A DNA stretch of 64,000 bases from Petunia secreta (Eukaryota; Streptophyta; Magnoliopsida; Solanales; Solanaceae): positions 24,650,001-24,714,000 of the forward strand of contig JARKIP010000011.1 in assembly GCA_029990175.1 (NCBI GenBank). The letters run 5' to 3'. Each line of letters begins with the position of its first letter. Positions within the stretch are counted from its first letter, which is position 1. Made by a program: the position numbers and the translations under genes. Shown in pieces: positions 1 to 11,457 of this stretch. The notes beneath the pieces were generated by a model that saw only the letters and a list, made by a program, of their open reading frames with translations, did not search any database and was not told the origin of the DNA.

Positions 1-534
1 ACAGCTCGCAGGTATCTGAATGCTAAATTTCTGTAGCCTTTCAACAGTGGCAAGTTTTTGTTGTACATCAAGCCATAGAGTGAACTTATGCCTTGGGTGG
101 ATGCTGCTATGCATTGTCAAGCTCTTCCATGGGACTTTAGGGAGTTGAGGCAATACAATGAGGTATGCATTCTTGATTGAGAACCCTCATTCTTTAGTTT
201 TCAATGTGTCCAGTCTCATGGTTAGGTCCCCCTGTAATGCATTATGTGCTTCTAGTATCTTCCTGATCACCCAAGCTGCAGCTTTAGGAGTGGTGCAAGT
301 ATCCAGTGGTTGCTGCTTTATGTAGTAGTTGTGTACCCATCTGATCCACATGTTATCCTTCTTACAATTGACAGCCCATAGTTGCTTCAATAGTGCTGCT
401 TTATTCCATATACAAAGATTCAGGATATTCAAACCTACTGTAGCTGATGGTAAGCAAACTCTATCCCAAGCTACTAAGGACTTCTTTGAGATGGATACAG
501 CTCTTTTCCAGAGAAAGGTTCTACATGCTGTTTC
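1..534 (-). pseudogene. LINE-A reverse transcriptase C-terminal and zf-RVT fragment
   Basis: This is the 3' part of a plant L1-type LINE ORF2. On the minus strand I read the post-RT segment FLWKRAVSISKKSLVAWDRV, then LNILNLCIWNKAALLKQLW, IRWVHNYYIK and TPKAAAWVIRKIL. Past a stop near 187 comes a zinc-binding RT tail (VPWKSLTMHSS, HPRHKFTLWL). These are the usual landmarks between the RT palm and the zf-RVT domain. The fragment stops abruptly at 534 and the upstream RT sequence continues at 12034, so it was split by the LTR element at 535-12028. In-frame stops make it non-functional. The window starts inside it, so its 3' end is not visible. The family assignment is secure; the subfamily is unknown. 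Confidence 0.85.
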
Positions 535-1096
535 TGTATTGGCCTAAACCGGGATAGGACAACAAATCAAATTTGTGTTGGGTTTAACTGGTAATTCGCT
601 TGTATCGAAGTGATATTCGAGCTAAATTGATTTTGTACTTAAATATAAACTTAGAAAAAACAACGAGGTGATAAGATAAACGAGACAATAAGTGAAAGTA
701 GAGGTTTGTATTCTATTGATCGTGTCCTGTTTTTTTACAAATGAGCCCTATTTATAATCAGGAGAAAGAATGACGTTGTAGAATGTCATAATGGTGTCTT
801 TATGGCCATTATTATGTACATAATTGTAGTTGACTCACGATCTATCCTATTAAATGTCGAAGCAACGGTCGACAGTTACAAAGGTTGGCCCTTGTCTTCC
901 GAGGTGTGTCATCTGCTCGAGGTCGCAGAGGGTTTTCCTGAGCTCAGTTCTTCAAGCTTGTCTCCCCTCGTTCCCTAAGGCGATTTTCGGGGCAAGCGAC
1001 CATGCAATATTTCCCTTGGAAGCTTGTCTCGTTGCGCAGTCTTTGTGTTGCACTCCGAGGTCTTGCTCGAGACCTGGTGATTTTTCACCCAATACA
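535..1096 (-). repeat. 3' LTR of the Tat/Retand element
   Basis: This 562-bp copy matches 11474-12028 almost throughout, for example the shared stretches around GGATAGGACAACAAAT and GAGCCCTATTTATAATCAGG. It starts TGTATTGG and ends CCAATACA. In element orientation it is the 3' LTR. Confidence 0.9.
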
Positions 1097-1116
1097 GATA
1101 GTCCCCCCCACCCTTC
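1097..1116 (-). other. Polypurine tract of the Tat/Retand element
   Basis: Read on the minus strand, the bases next to the 3' LTR are AAGGGTGGGGGGACTATC, a G-rich purine run ending just before TGTATTGG. The same GGAGACTATC ending precedes the LTR of the second Tat fragment at 32771, which supports both calls. Confidence 0.75.
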
Positions 1117-1426
1117 GGATAATTGTTAGGATTTTCCAAGGGGTGGAATTGAATTTAAGCAGGAGAGTGACGTGGCGCGTTTTCGGCCAGGAAATTTGAA
1201 AAGACGTACGTCGTTTCAATGTCTCATTCCTTGCACGTGGCTGATCAATTTGGATCGGATGTGTCTTTTCGTTTGATCTTCTCTAGGTAACTACCATCAT
1301 TACTTCTTGATCTACTTGTGTTCTTCCATAAATAGGCCATTTTTGTTGTTATCTTCCTCATTTCGCAATTCCCTTTCAAAAGCCTTTCATATTTCTTTCT
1401 CTTTGTAAAATTTTTAGAACTTCATA

Positions 1427-4007
1427 ATGTCTTCTCCATCCCATCGTAAAGATGTTATTGACACTTCCACTGAAGGCTTGTTAAACTTCCCGCCCTTGGC
1501 AACTTCTTCCCACTCGGAAGACTGTCGTAGCATAGCTAGCCAGGATCTATCCATCGGCGATGATGAGGTGGTGCCTGAGGGGGCCATGGATAATGATAGA
1601 GGTAGTCGAGATCTCATCCCCGAAGAGGAAAAAGAAGAAACAAGTTTACCAGGGGGAGGTTGAACCTCAGTGGGTCATCCCAAGATGGTTTGACTCAAGT
1701 AAGGACTTTAAGATGAGGAGGCAATCGGCCTCTGACATTAGGAGAAAGAGAAACCTCCTCATTCAACTTTAACCGAGCCTGGCTTCGGAGGAGCACATAG
1801 CTTCGATCCGAGAGGAATGTGGTTGGAGCCCCGAGGTCTCAATCTCGATTCTCACCCCTGATCAACGTATGTGTGATAGTTTTCCGGGGCAATCCTTCGT
1901 TTACACTTACCTGTTTTTGATCAGTTTCTCTCTTCTGCTTCATCCCATAGCAGACACATTTTGCCGGACGCACAATGTCTGCTTGGCCTAGTTTGGCCCC
2001 GATTTTTGGAGGGTTTTCCAGTGTCTCGACTACATTAGTTGCAAAGTCGGGGTCTCATGTGGGTATGACCACTTGATCTCTTTATTTTCTCCTTCCCTGC
2101 ACAAGGATGGGGTTGTGTAGTGGAACAAGCGGGGTCAGTTCTCCCTCATCACCAAGAGCGATGACACCGAGGATCAGAATTGGTGTGACTGGTTTGTTAT
2201 TCTTCCCACCTCTTTTCTTTCTGCCGAGCCTGGCTTTCCTAAGGCGTGGAATAGGACTCGTAAGCCTTTCTCTCGTTTTTCTTTTGTACTTTGGCTTTTG
2301 AATGCAACAAAGTCTGACCTTTCGTTGTGTTTTGTTTTAGCAAAGAGACCCCCAATCAATCCTCCTCAGGATTTGAAGGCTTGGGTACAAGCCATTATTA
2401 ATGCCGAGGGGAGATTGGATAGGGACTGGATGGTCTTGGCCGCTCGTGCGGAAAATGGGTGGTCGGGCAAATGATTGGGTTAGTATATTCCCAATTTGGT
2501 CGATTTATCTTCTTGATGCGCTTTCCTCACTTCTACCTTTCTACCCTTTTTTTTTTTTCAGATTTCACCATCTCGCCTGCCGAGGCAGAGCAGGAAGAGG
2601 ATAAGAAAAAAAAACAAAAGAAGAAGAAGAAGGAGTCGGGACGACGAGCTGAAGTTGTCGAGGTCCCGAATGCTGATGCTAGTTTGCATCTGAGGAGTCT
2701 GTTGAGACTCTTACTCAGGCCCCGAAAGGTACTCCTTTCTACCTTTGCGCTTTTCTATATATTTTCCCCTTCGACTAATGCGTTTGTTTCTTTTCAGGTT
2801 CAAAAAGAAAAGGCGATACACGCAGGAAGGCAACTAAGGCTAAAGTTCCTCGGGTTGAATCGACTAAGGCCTTTTGGCGAAGATTGATCGACGAACCTGA
2901 CGATGTGTTGGTTTGGAGCGTAGTAAAGGGGACGGTCGTCAAGGAGCCGAGCCAAGTGGCTGACGAGGTTCGGAAGGGCTTGGAGTCCGGCGAGGCGAAG
3001 TTTGCCGAGGAGGCCACCAAGCCTGTTGAAGCAGTAACGCCTCTGAAGCAAGCGAATGTTGACCCACCTCGGGCGAGAATGAATCTCTCCCAAGGTATTA
3101 GACAAATCCCAGTTCCAATAGATGTTTTCCTATTGTACGACAGCATGGGAGTTGCCATCGGCTGCAAAGGGCTACTTGGGCCATTAGAGAACGACCATTT
3201 GAAGAACCTTTCTTCGGATGATCTGATGGCTTACTTGGCTCAGCATGCAATTCATGTGAGGCTTTGTTTTGCTTGTTCCTTATTCTAATTATTTTTCAAA
3301 CCCTTAACCCTTTTTCCTTTTGGCTGTAGGGTTACATTTATTCTATAAAAGCAGTTGAGGTTGAAGCTCAACGAGCACATCATCTTCGTCGGGTTAGGGA
3401 TGAGTGGGATCGTCGGAGGAACGTGCTTGAGGCTCGAGTTGCTGAGCTCGAGGAACAGCTCGCTAGCTCGGAGGCTAACTTGGGCCGATCTCAGAGGGAA
3501 GTTAAGCAGCTCGGTGCTGATCTTTCTCAGGCCCGTGGTGAAGTTACTAGCCTTTTAACCAAGAGGAGCTCCCAGGAAGAGGATCATCAAGCTGAGCTTC
3601 GAAAGCAAGCCGACACAGTACTTACAAGCTTGAATGAGCAGTTTGAAGAGAAGATGATACTACTTACCTCGAAAGTGGTCGAGGTTGAGGCTAAGGATAA
3701 AGCTCTCGAAGCTGAAGTAAAGATTCTTCGAGCTAAGAGACCAGCATCTCTCTCTGTGCTCAAGTCTAAGTTTAGGTCTAAGCTGAATTTGTGGGCCACC
3801 CGAGCGAAGGTTGACATAAACTGGGCGATTATCCAGACCAAGTTAAAGACCCTTTAGCAGTGCAAAAAGGGAATTAACTTGGTTGAAGAAATTGCCAAAT
3901 TTAGGGTTGACGTTGCCAAGGCTCGGGGCCTTTTAAACCGACTTGCTTCGAGCAGTGACAGCTCGTCTGAAGGTGAGGCCTCGGGCAGTGATAGTGACCA
4001 TGAGTAA
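1427..4007 (+). pseudogene. Antisense additional ORF (aORF) of the Tat/Retand element
   Basis: A broken multi-exon gene on the strand opposite to pol, between integrase and 3' LTR. It starts MSSPSHRKDVIDTSTEG, shifts frame near 1620-1660, then gives EPQWVIPRWFDSSKDFKM and a segment like FVYTYLFL..LLHPIADTF, the pattern often annotated as 'putative plant transposon protein'. Later parts are a Lys-rich linker (about 2560-2700), an acidic segment with WSVVKGTVVKEPSQVADEV (2884-3285), a coiled coil of about 140 residues (3423-3857), and a Ser/Asp/Glu-rich tail ending near 4007. Introns with GT/AG ends are visible, for example 2262-2340 and about 3256-3328. Antisense ORFs here are known in Tat elements; function is unknown. 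Stops and frameshifts indicate decay. Confidence 0.7.
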
Positions 4008-4466
4008 ATGCTTGTTAGCTTTTGTTTTTGTGCATTTGGGCTGCTTTTTCTGTAATTATTTTGGCCTCGGCCTTGTGAATACATCACTGTTTTGAGTATC
4101 CACTATTTCTAACATGTTAGAGAGCTAGCTTAGGGCAACGTCTCGCCCTCGAGCCGAGGTCGAAAATTTTATGGATAAAAAGATAAATCGATTCTTATTC
4201 CATTGATAAAAATTGAGTTAATTTACATAAGGCCTAGTTATACTTAGGCATAATTTGTTTTACAAGAAGCCGGTATGGGCGAAGATCTCAAATTTCGGGC
4301 CCAAGTCCCCGAGTCTGAGTTATTTTTCTGAAAGTACTCGAACCGCGAGCTTGGTAGGTTCGGTGAGTCGATCGCGGATTGATTTTGTGCCCTTGTCACC
4401 CCCAAGTGTTCGAGGGTGAGGGATGAAGACTCGGGCACTGTTGACCTCGGCATCGCGCTTCGTGCG
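4008..4466. other. Spacer between antisense ORF and pol of the Tat element
   Basis: The 3' ends of the antisense ORF (plus strand) and of pol (minus strand) face each other across this stretch. I see no coding potential and no convincing structured element beyond AT-rich sequence. Confidence 0.5.
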
Positions 4467-5910
4467 GTTATAAGTAATATTTCTTTAAATTGGATACATT
4501 CCAATTCAAATGCTCTTGTTTTCCTTTAAGATCTGCTGGCTGATAGGATCCTTTCCCTACAATTGTTTTCACCTGGTAAGGCCCTTCCCAATTGGCGGCC
4601 AATTTTCATGTGTTTTTCTCCTTGGTTGTTTGATTCGAGGCTCTTAAGACGTAGTCGCCAACCTTAAATTCTCGCAGCTTGGCTTTTTTGTTTAAGTAAT
4701 CCTCGACCCGTTGTTTTTGGGCCGTCAATCGTTCCAACGCTATTTCTCTTCGTTCCTCGAGCAAATCCAGCTCTATCCTCATTGCTTTTTGATTTGACTC
4801 CTCGGAGGAATGCGCATAGTGAAAGCTCGGCTTACCCACCTCGACAGGAATTAACGAATCGACCCCCTAAACGAGAGAGAATGGTGTTTCTCCTGTGTTG
4901 TTCTTCTCTGTGGTCCTCATTGCCCATAGCACCTCTAGCAACTCGTCAAGCCACTAGCCCTTGGCTTCATCCATCCTCTTTTTAAGGTCATCAACGATTA
5001 TCCTGTTTGATGATTCAGCCTGTCCATTGGCACTTGGATGGTAGGGCATCAAGGTTATCCTTTTGATTCCCCATTTTTTGAAAAAAGCTATGACCTCCGA
5101 ACCAACAAACTGTGTACCATTGTCACAAGTAATTTTCTTTGGGACTCCGAACCGGCATATGATATTCTTCCATATTAAATCGATGACTTCTTTCTATCTT
5201 ACCCTGGCAAAGGTTCGTGCTTCGATCCATTTGGAGAAATTATCAGTGAGCACGAGTATGTACTTGACACTGCCTTTTGCTTTGGGAAAAGGTCCTACGA
5301 TGTCCATTCCCCACTTCATGAAGGGCAATGGTGAAACTACCGAGTGCAAAGGCTCGGCTTGTTTTATAGAAGCATGTCTTTGACATTTATCGCATTTTCT
5401 AACGAACACTTTGGCATGCTCGCTCATCTCGGGCCAATAGTAGCCGGCTCGGAGCAGTTTGCGAACGAGGGCCTTGGCTCCTGAATGGTTGCCGCATGTT
5501 CTCTCATTACGCATTCATATTCTCTGGGGCCTAGACATTTGGCCATCGGGCCGCGGTAAAGTTTTTTATATAGTTGTCTATACACTATTGTATACGTGAC
5601 AACTTGCTTTCTGAATTTTGCCACCTCTTTCTTATCTGGTGGTAGAGTCCCCGACTCTAGATAAGAGATGAATTTCGTTCGCCAGTCCCAATGCTGATTC
5701 ACTACGTTCACTTCCAGCTTCAATTTTTTTGCAGCCGACGTGAGGACCTTCAATGTGGCATCAGTCCCCGAGTCGTCTGCCGACACTACCGAGGCCAAAT
5801 GAGCTAGAGCATCGGCCTTGGAGTTCTCCTCTCGGGGTACCTGCATGACTTTCCATCTGAGTAAAGCTTCCACACTCTGGGGGTGGGGCCTTTCGAAGTT
5901 AGGTTCTCTT
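4467..5910 (-). pseudogene. Tat/Retand pol remnant: end of RNase H plus integrase
   Basis: On the minus strand the segment opens with the end of RNase H (WKVMQVPREENSKADALAHL). The integrase zinc-finger region follows (REYECVMREH; later CDKCQRHASIKQAEPLH). The catalytic core is recognisable from MKWGMDIVGPFPKAKGSVKY, which carries the first Asp. The central core is disrupted, and the C-terminus is clear: RIELDLLEERREIALERL, FKVGDYVLRASNQTTKEKN, then the GPYQV module and YYL stop near 4467. Several stops and frameshifts prevent a continuous polyprotein. RT is absent because of the deletion at the junction with the nested element near 5911. The length is far below the usual Tat pol. Confidence 0.85.
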
Positions 5911-6538
5911 TTGAAAAGGGTAAGGCGGTGGCCTACCCATAACTTAACTAAAAAGGAACAGAAATGAAAAAGAGAAGGGAGAAAACGATACAGAAGCAAC
6001 CAACAGAGATAACACACCGAAAAAAATGCTAGAAAATGAGAAAAGAGCCGGAGAAAAGTAGAATTTTTACCCCGAAACATTCAGTGAGATCGTTTGGCAT
6101 TGAATCCAAAGGACAAAGCGGTTATTGAGTGGATGTGCTAACTTTGTAACAAGGTTGACTCCAGGATTGAGTTCGCCATGTTGTGAAGGAGCGAAGACGG
6201 CTTCAGCTGAGGGTGAGCCAGCTTTTATTCAGGATGGCCACAGTTTCATGTTTATTATTTCAATATTATTTTTCTCCCTTCAGGAGGTATCTGTCTTCTT
6301 TCATACTCTTAGATGTCTAGTCTGGATAGCCCTAAACCTAATATATTGGGTAGTCAGCTGTAATTTTATTTGTACAACTTAGAGGTATCAGTATGTCTAT
6401 GCTTTTTCTAAGTTTTGTTCTTATTTACGAATTGAATTATATTTATTTTCCTAATTCAGTTGTTAAGTGTTCGCCTGACGGGTCTAGGGGATGATGTCGG
6501 GTGCCCGCACGGCCTAGCCAAAAATTCGGGTCATATCA
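5911..6538 (+). repeat. Truncated 5' LTR of F1
   Basis: The last 628 bp of the LTR, starting at TTGAAAAGGGTAAGG, which aligns base for base with the 3' LTR from about 10128. The first 537 or so bases are missing. It ends TCATATCA before the primer site. Confidence 0.9.
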
Positions 6539-6539
6539 G

Positions 6540-6553
6540 TTGGTATCAGAGCC
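6540..6553 (+). other. Primer binding site (initiator Met tRNA type) of F1
   Basis: TGGTATCAGAGCCT lies one base after the LTR, the standard plant initiator-Met primer site. Confidence 0.9.
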
Positions 6554-6859
6554 TGGTTTAGAGCCTATCCAGACTAAGACAGTGTCTAGTAGAGTCTTGC
6601 TGATGGGTACGTAGACGTCTGTACTTATCTACGAGAGGCTATGATGGTATTTAGGAAGTTTCATTTCCTTCTTTTCTGATCGTGCATTGGTCTAGGATGC
6701 AAAAGTATTTTCGTTAATTCGTTCGTGTTAATTGTAAACCCTCGTGCGATAAATCAGCAAACGGTATGAGTTTAGGATGAATAAGTCTAGCCTAGTGCTA
6801 GAGCTACTCAAGCCCCGAGAATTGTGGATCATGCTGACGATCCAGTTGTGCATGCCCCA

Positions 6860-8000
6860 GCTGTATGAGTTCGCGATGGGCAAGGGAGCAGGGCCTTGTG
6901 GTTCCCTTGGCTCTCTACGATGCTTTTACTAGAATCTTGGCGGCGAAGATACTGCAAGAACCTCCTATCAGGTTGCTGCGAATGCAGATGTTCGGACTTA
7001 GAGAGCTCTTGTTCCAGTTCCTGATGTTGCCCAATAAATTATGTTCCAGAGGCAGGCAGCATGTGTTGCGCCACCAATTGTTCTGGCTGGTTAGCCAGCC
7101 GAGGTAACAGTTCGGTCCAAGTGCCTAAAGAGGTTGCATTATTTTACGCGGTTGAACCTTCTGATATTCTTAAGCAATGCATCAAATAAACCTCGTGATT
7201 TTTTTTAAAATAATATGATGTCAGCGCATCTCTGGCTCTTGATTATATCGAGCGGTATGGTGTTGATGATTCTGCTTTCCAGTTTTAGGGGTCCAGCGTT
7301 GAATTAGTGGACCGCTCTCTTATTAACTAGTTTGGTTCGATTTTTCTTCTAGATTCATGGAAAAGTTCCTTTCGAGTAGCGAGCGAGATGAAGAGTGTCG
7401 CCAATTTAAGTCGATTAGACAGGGTAGCCTGTCGGTTTCAGAATATGAGATTGAATTTTTTTCCCGGATGATTGGATATGCTCTATAGAACTAGTCCATG
7501 AACCTTCCGAGAATGTTCGAAGATTTATTAGTGACCTTTCTCCTTCCTTGAGATCCTAGATGACTCGAGAAATTGGGGTTGGGACTTCATTTGATGTCGT
7601 TGTTGATATTGCTCAGAGGTATTAGGCGTACCATAAGTTAGAGCGGGAGAGCAAGAGATCCTACGGCCCTGGTGGGCACCATGGTACCTCATTTGGAGGT
7701 AAGAGTCCTGATTATTTTGGGAGGTCACCTGCCAGGTTATCACAGCTTGTAGAGCGTAATTCTCAAAGTGCGCTAGTAGTTCATCAAGATATACTCAGTT
7801 TTCTCTTTGTAGCTATCAATAATCTGTCCAGTTTCCATTTTCAGCGAAAAGGTGTTATCACTGTTGTGAGTCTGGTTATCCTCTGAGGAGTTTTTCCTTA
7901 CTTCGGCAAGTAGGCAGTCGTCCTTTCTCTCGTCATCAGACACCTACACAGTCGCAGGGGATTTCATTTAGATTTTAATCAGCCAGAGAAATGCCACCAT
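6860..8000 (+). pseudogene. Degenerate gag remnant in F1
   Basis: Interrupted plus-strand reading frames resemble chromovirus gag. The clearest piece, at 7357-7490, reads MEKFLSSSERDEECRQFKS then IRQGSLSVSEYEIEFFSRM. This matches the gag pattern of a helical segment followed by LRQG.MSV.EYE..F. A possible zinc-knuckle remnant (CYHC) occurs near 7860. Stops and frameshifts are frequent. The equivalent minus-strand segment in the second copy lies near 44200-44500. It cannot encode a working capsid protein. Confidence 0.6.
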
Positions 8001-9590
8001 CCAATAGAGTTCGAGAGCTTGGTGGTTGTGGTTCTTATGGAAATATTATGAGAGTATCGGCTCAGCTTAGCTGCAGAGGCAGTTCTATGAACTGCTGGTC
8101 TGGCAGGATGCTGAGGCATTCGATGTAGTAGACCCATGTATTTCTTCTTCCCTTATCTGTGAGTAAGAATTATTTTTTCGATCGATCTGGAAATGGTTTG
8201 TCTTATCATATTTCCATGGTTTCCTTGGATGTCGTTTATATTAAGAATCGGTTGCGGTAGAGAGGTGAGCTTCTAGTATGATTTATTCCTGGAATTTGTG
8301 AGACCCTACTAATTTATCTAGTTTAAATATGAGAGATTTGATAGTGAGTATCGGTATTGTCTGCTCGGCATCCTGTTGTACCACTTTCTCTTATTATGTC
8401 AAGTCAGTCTATCTCTCTTTGGAATTAAGTGGTGATAGGATTGTGGGATTCTTAATCGTCACCATCAGAAAGTGTTATCATTTCTTCCGGTGCAAAATGA
8501 TTAGTAAGTATTATTCGATCTACGTATCTCCTCTTGGTTCAAAACGCTAGTAAACTCATGTTATCCTATGAGCTTATCTGGGTTATAAAAGGGTTTTCTG
8601 GTAAATTGTCAGAGTTTTCTTCTTATTGGGAGGTTAAATTGGCATAGATGTCATTCCATAAAGCTTATTTAATATTTATTTCTTCAACTGCGATTCTTTG
8701 GCTAGCCTGACTCAGAAGTAGTCTAGCTCTGGTAGCCAAGAAATAAGAAGATGAGCTTCCTGAAGTTCTAATTATTTCTATCCTTGGTCTATCACCATTT
8801 CTTCTTCGTCCAGAAATAGTGAGCTTGGGCAGTCAGTAACCTCTTGTGATGTTCCCTGTGTTGAGGCAGAGTGCGTATCAAGGTAGTCGGGCATGCACAT
8901 TATGTTTTAAGGCTACTAAGGTTAATGAGAGGCGACATTTGGCCCCTGAGTTGATCCACCAAGCGCTGGTTCTTATGGCAAGGGCATGGAATTGTGAACT
9001 CGATTGTTGTAGCTGTTTGGCAACTCGAGAGGGTAATTTGGTAGCTCAGGTCTGAACCACATTATAGTTTTAGCTAAGTCTTCCTTAGTCCAGCAGACTA
9101 TGCAAGGATGGCTATTTTTATTTAAATTAACTTTATGAGTTTATGCTCTAAGAGGAGGAGTCTTCCACCAATACAGAATGCTAATATTAATTCTCTAAGG
9201 CGTTGCTGGAGCGTAAGCTAACTCTTAGTTCTATCAAACTGTTCTATCAAACTGTTCTATATCGTAAAGGATATCCACGAGGTGATTCATCTGTGGAATC
9301 ATGTTAACCCATCTAGAATTGCGTGTATCTTTGTTTCAAAAATGAAGAGCTCTCGTGATCGAGGGAGGATCAGCTTAGTCAGAATAAGCTGGGCAATGAC
9401 GTTATGATATTATCCAGATATGTTTACTTCCAAGAGTTCGGTGTGCGTGTTATAATTCTGATTCTGCAATCATGAAATAATATCCGTGGAATAGTTTATA
9501 AAGGTCGTGCAAGTTCTCTTGTTATCGGCGTGAATTTTTCTTTAGACTTAGGCTCGTTCGAGGACGAACGAGAGTTTAAGTGGAGGAGAA
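8001..9590 (+). other. Non-coding interior of F1 up to the polypurine tract
   Basis: About 1.6 kb without a usable frame and without RT, RNase H or integrase motifs on either strand. The same sequence recurs inverted in the element at 39865-47509. Near the end (9552-9571) is a hairpin with arms CTCGTTCG and CGAACGAG and a 4-base loop. It overlaps the FEDE-like codons that end chromovirus pol, and is followed by AAGTGGAGGAGAA and the 3' LTR. Confidence 0.6.
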
Positions 9591-10756
9591 TGAAACGACC
9601 TTAGGTAGTCATTTCGGAAGTTAGGCTCCGATTGACGTGCCGATAATTTTATAATCTACGTAAGGTCTATTAGGACATGTCTGTAAAATTTGAGCTAAAT
9701 TAGACCTCGTTTGGTACGTATCGGAAGAAGATTTTAGTTTTTATTATCGATAAATATTAAAAAGAGATTTTCGAGCTCGATTTTTGCGAATGAACTCTGA
9801 TTCAAAATTCGAAAGTGCCGTTAGGTTCATATGATTATTTGTTACTTACGTGAACTTTCGAAAGTGAATTTTGATGTTTTTCGGCTAGTTTCCGCTAAAA
9901 TGCCAAAAGTTAAATAATCTGAGCTTTTTCCATTTAATTTGCATATTGAGTTTCGGGAGTCCGATTTGAGATCCGCCTTATCAAGTGTGTCACATATATT
10001 TTGTATAACTTACTTGAAAAATTTGGGATCATTTCAAATTTTGTAGAGTTCCGTTTTAATTTTCGTCGAGAAAAGAGAAAAGAAAAAAAAAAGATTAAAA
10101 AAAAAAAAAAAAAAAAAAAGGCAGAGATTGAAAAGGGTAAGGTGGTGGCCTACCCATAACTTAACTAAAAAGGAACAGAAATGAAAAAGAGAAGGGAGAA
10201 AACGATACAGAAGCAACCAACAGAGATAACACACCGAAAAAAATGCTAGAAAATGAGAAAAGAGCCGGAGAAAAGTAGAATTTTTACCCCGAAATGTTCA
10301 GTGGGATCGTTGGCAATGAATCCAAAGGACAAAGCGGTTATTGAGTGGCTGTGCTAACTTTGTAACAAGGTTCGCTCTAGGATTGAGTTCGCCACGTTGT
10401 GAAGGAGCGAAGACGACTTCAGCTGTCAGGGTGAGCCAGCTTTTATTCAGGATGGCCACAGTTTCATGTTTATTATTTTAGTATCATTTTGCTCCCTTCA
10501 GGAGGTATCTGTCTTCTTTCGTACTCTTAGATGTCTAGTCTGGATAGTCCTAAACCTAGTATGTTGGGTAGTCAGCTGTAATTTCGTTTGTACAACTTAG
10601 AGGTATCAGTATGTCTGTGCTTTTTCTAAGTTTTGTTCTTATTTATGAATTGAATTATATTTATTTTCCTAATTCAGTTGTTAACGGTTCGCCCAACGGG
10701 TCAAGGGAAAGATGTCGGGTGCCCGCACGGCCTAGCCAAAAATTCGGGTCGTGTCA
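9591..10756 (+). repeat. 3' LTR of F1
   Basis: A 1166-bp LTR starting TGAAACGACC and ending GTCGTGTCA. Its first half matches the LTRs at 39865-42146 and 45213-47509 (inverted). It lacks their internal minisatellite and carries instead a segment with an A-rich run (10081-10119). Confidence 0.85.
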
Positions 10757-11440
10757 CGAGTTCTCCCCGACCTAGCACTCGAGGTCGTGTGCTCCTATTT
10801 GCGCAGCGACTGCATAGCACTTCCGAGCTATTGACTGGTCACTTCGAATTGCGTGAATTTTCTATGGGGTGGGAAACTTAATCACTTGGTGAAAGGTTGA
10901 TGGTACAGCTTCCATTTCGTGAATCCTCGGCCTTCCAAGGATAATATTGTATGCCATGTCCTTGTTCATTACTTGGAAAACTGTTTCCTTGTCAACTCCC
11001 TCGGTGGTGGTTATCAGGGTGATTTCCCCTAGAGTTCTTTCCACGGAGTTATTGAACCCTGCCAAAGATGGCCACTTTCGGGACGACGAGGTCCTTCAAC
11101 CTCATCCATTCTATGGCTCTGAGGTTAATTATGTTTACGGAGCTTCCAGGGTCTACTAGGACTCATCTTATATCTGAGTCGTTGACCCTTAAAGTAATAA
11201 TCAAAGCTTCATGATGAGGGGTCATTGCCTCGTGGCGGTCTCCCTCGTTGAAAATGATTTCTTCATCGATTCTCTCCACTCGAGTTCTTTTCTCCATATT
11301 AGCTGAGAGCTTCGCAAGCTTCCCCGTCGAGTAGAAGTCCATACCGTTTATCTCTATACTGCCTGTAATGACGATTACAGATTTTTGACACGTCGAAGCT
11401 ATCGATATTGAACCTGAAAAATTTCGACTTCGGAACAAAC
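10757..11440 (-). pseudogene. Tat/Retand aspartic protease remnant
   Basis: Directly inside the primer site, the minus strand encodes a retropepsin-type region. It has an acidic leader with EEIIFNEGDRHEAMTPHHEA, then IITLRVNDSDIR and, past a stop, the active-site-like VLVDPGSSVNI. Further on come GEITLITTTEGVDKETVFQV, YNIILGRPRIHEMEAVPSTF and HQVIKFPTP. The PVSTYHQ/KFPT ending is typical of Tat elements. The canonical D-S/T-G reads D-P-G here. Gag, which should lie between primer site and protease, is missing, so a deletion or recombination joined the leader to the protease. The segment ends at 10757 where the nested LTR begins. Confidence 0.8.
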
Positions 11441-11457
11441 GTTATTAACATATCCCC

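Larger units (their letters stand above)
5911..10756 (+). mobile_element. Nested pol-less chromovirus-derived LTR element (copy F1)
   Basis: A plus-strand LTR element inside the Tat element. Its 3' LTR is complete (9591-10756, TGAAACGACC to CGTGTCA). The 5' LTR keeps only its last 628 bp (5911-6538), matching the 3' LTR from about 10128 on. An initiator-Met primer site follows at 6540, and a purine tract AAGTGGAGGAGAA lies before 9591. The roughly 3-kb interior has gag-like remnants but no recognisable RT, RNase H or integrase. It matches the interior of the element at 39865-47509 over its whole length, so both belong to one non-autonomous family related to Tekay/Del chromoviruses. The missing LTR part and the missing Tat RT fit a single deletion at 5911. 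Confidence 0.85.

Noticed and set aside
2459..2887. 142-residue ORF considered as a separate gene
   Set aside because: It spans introns of the Tat antisense ORF; real exon sequence is only part of it.
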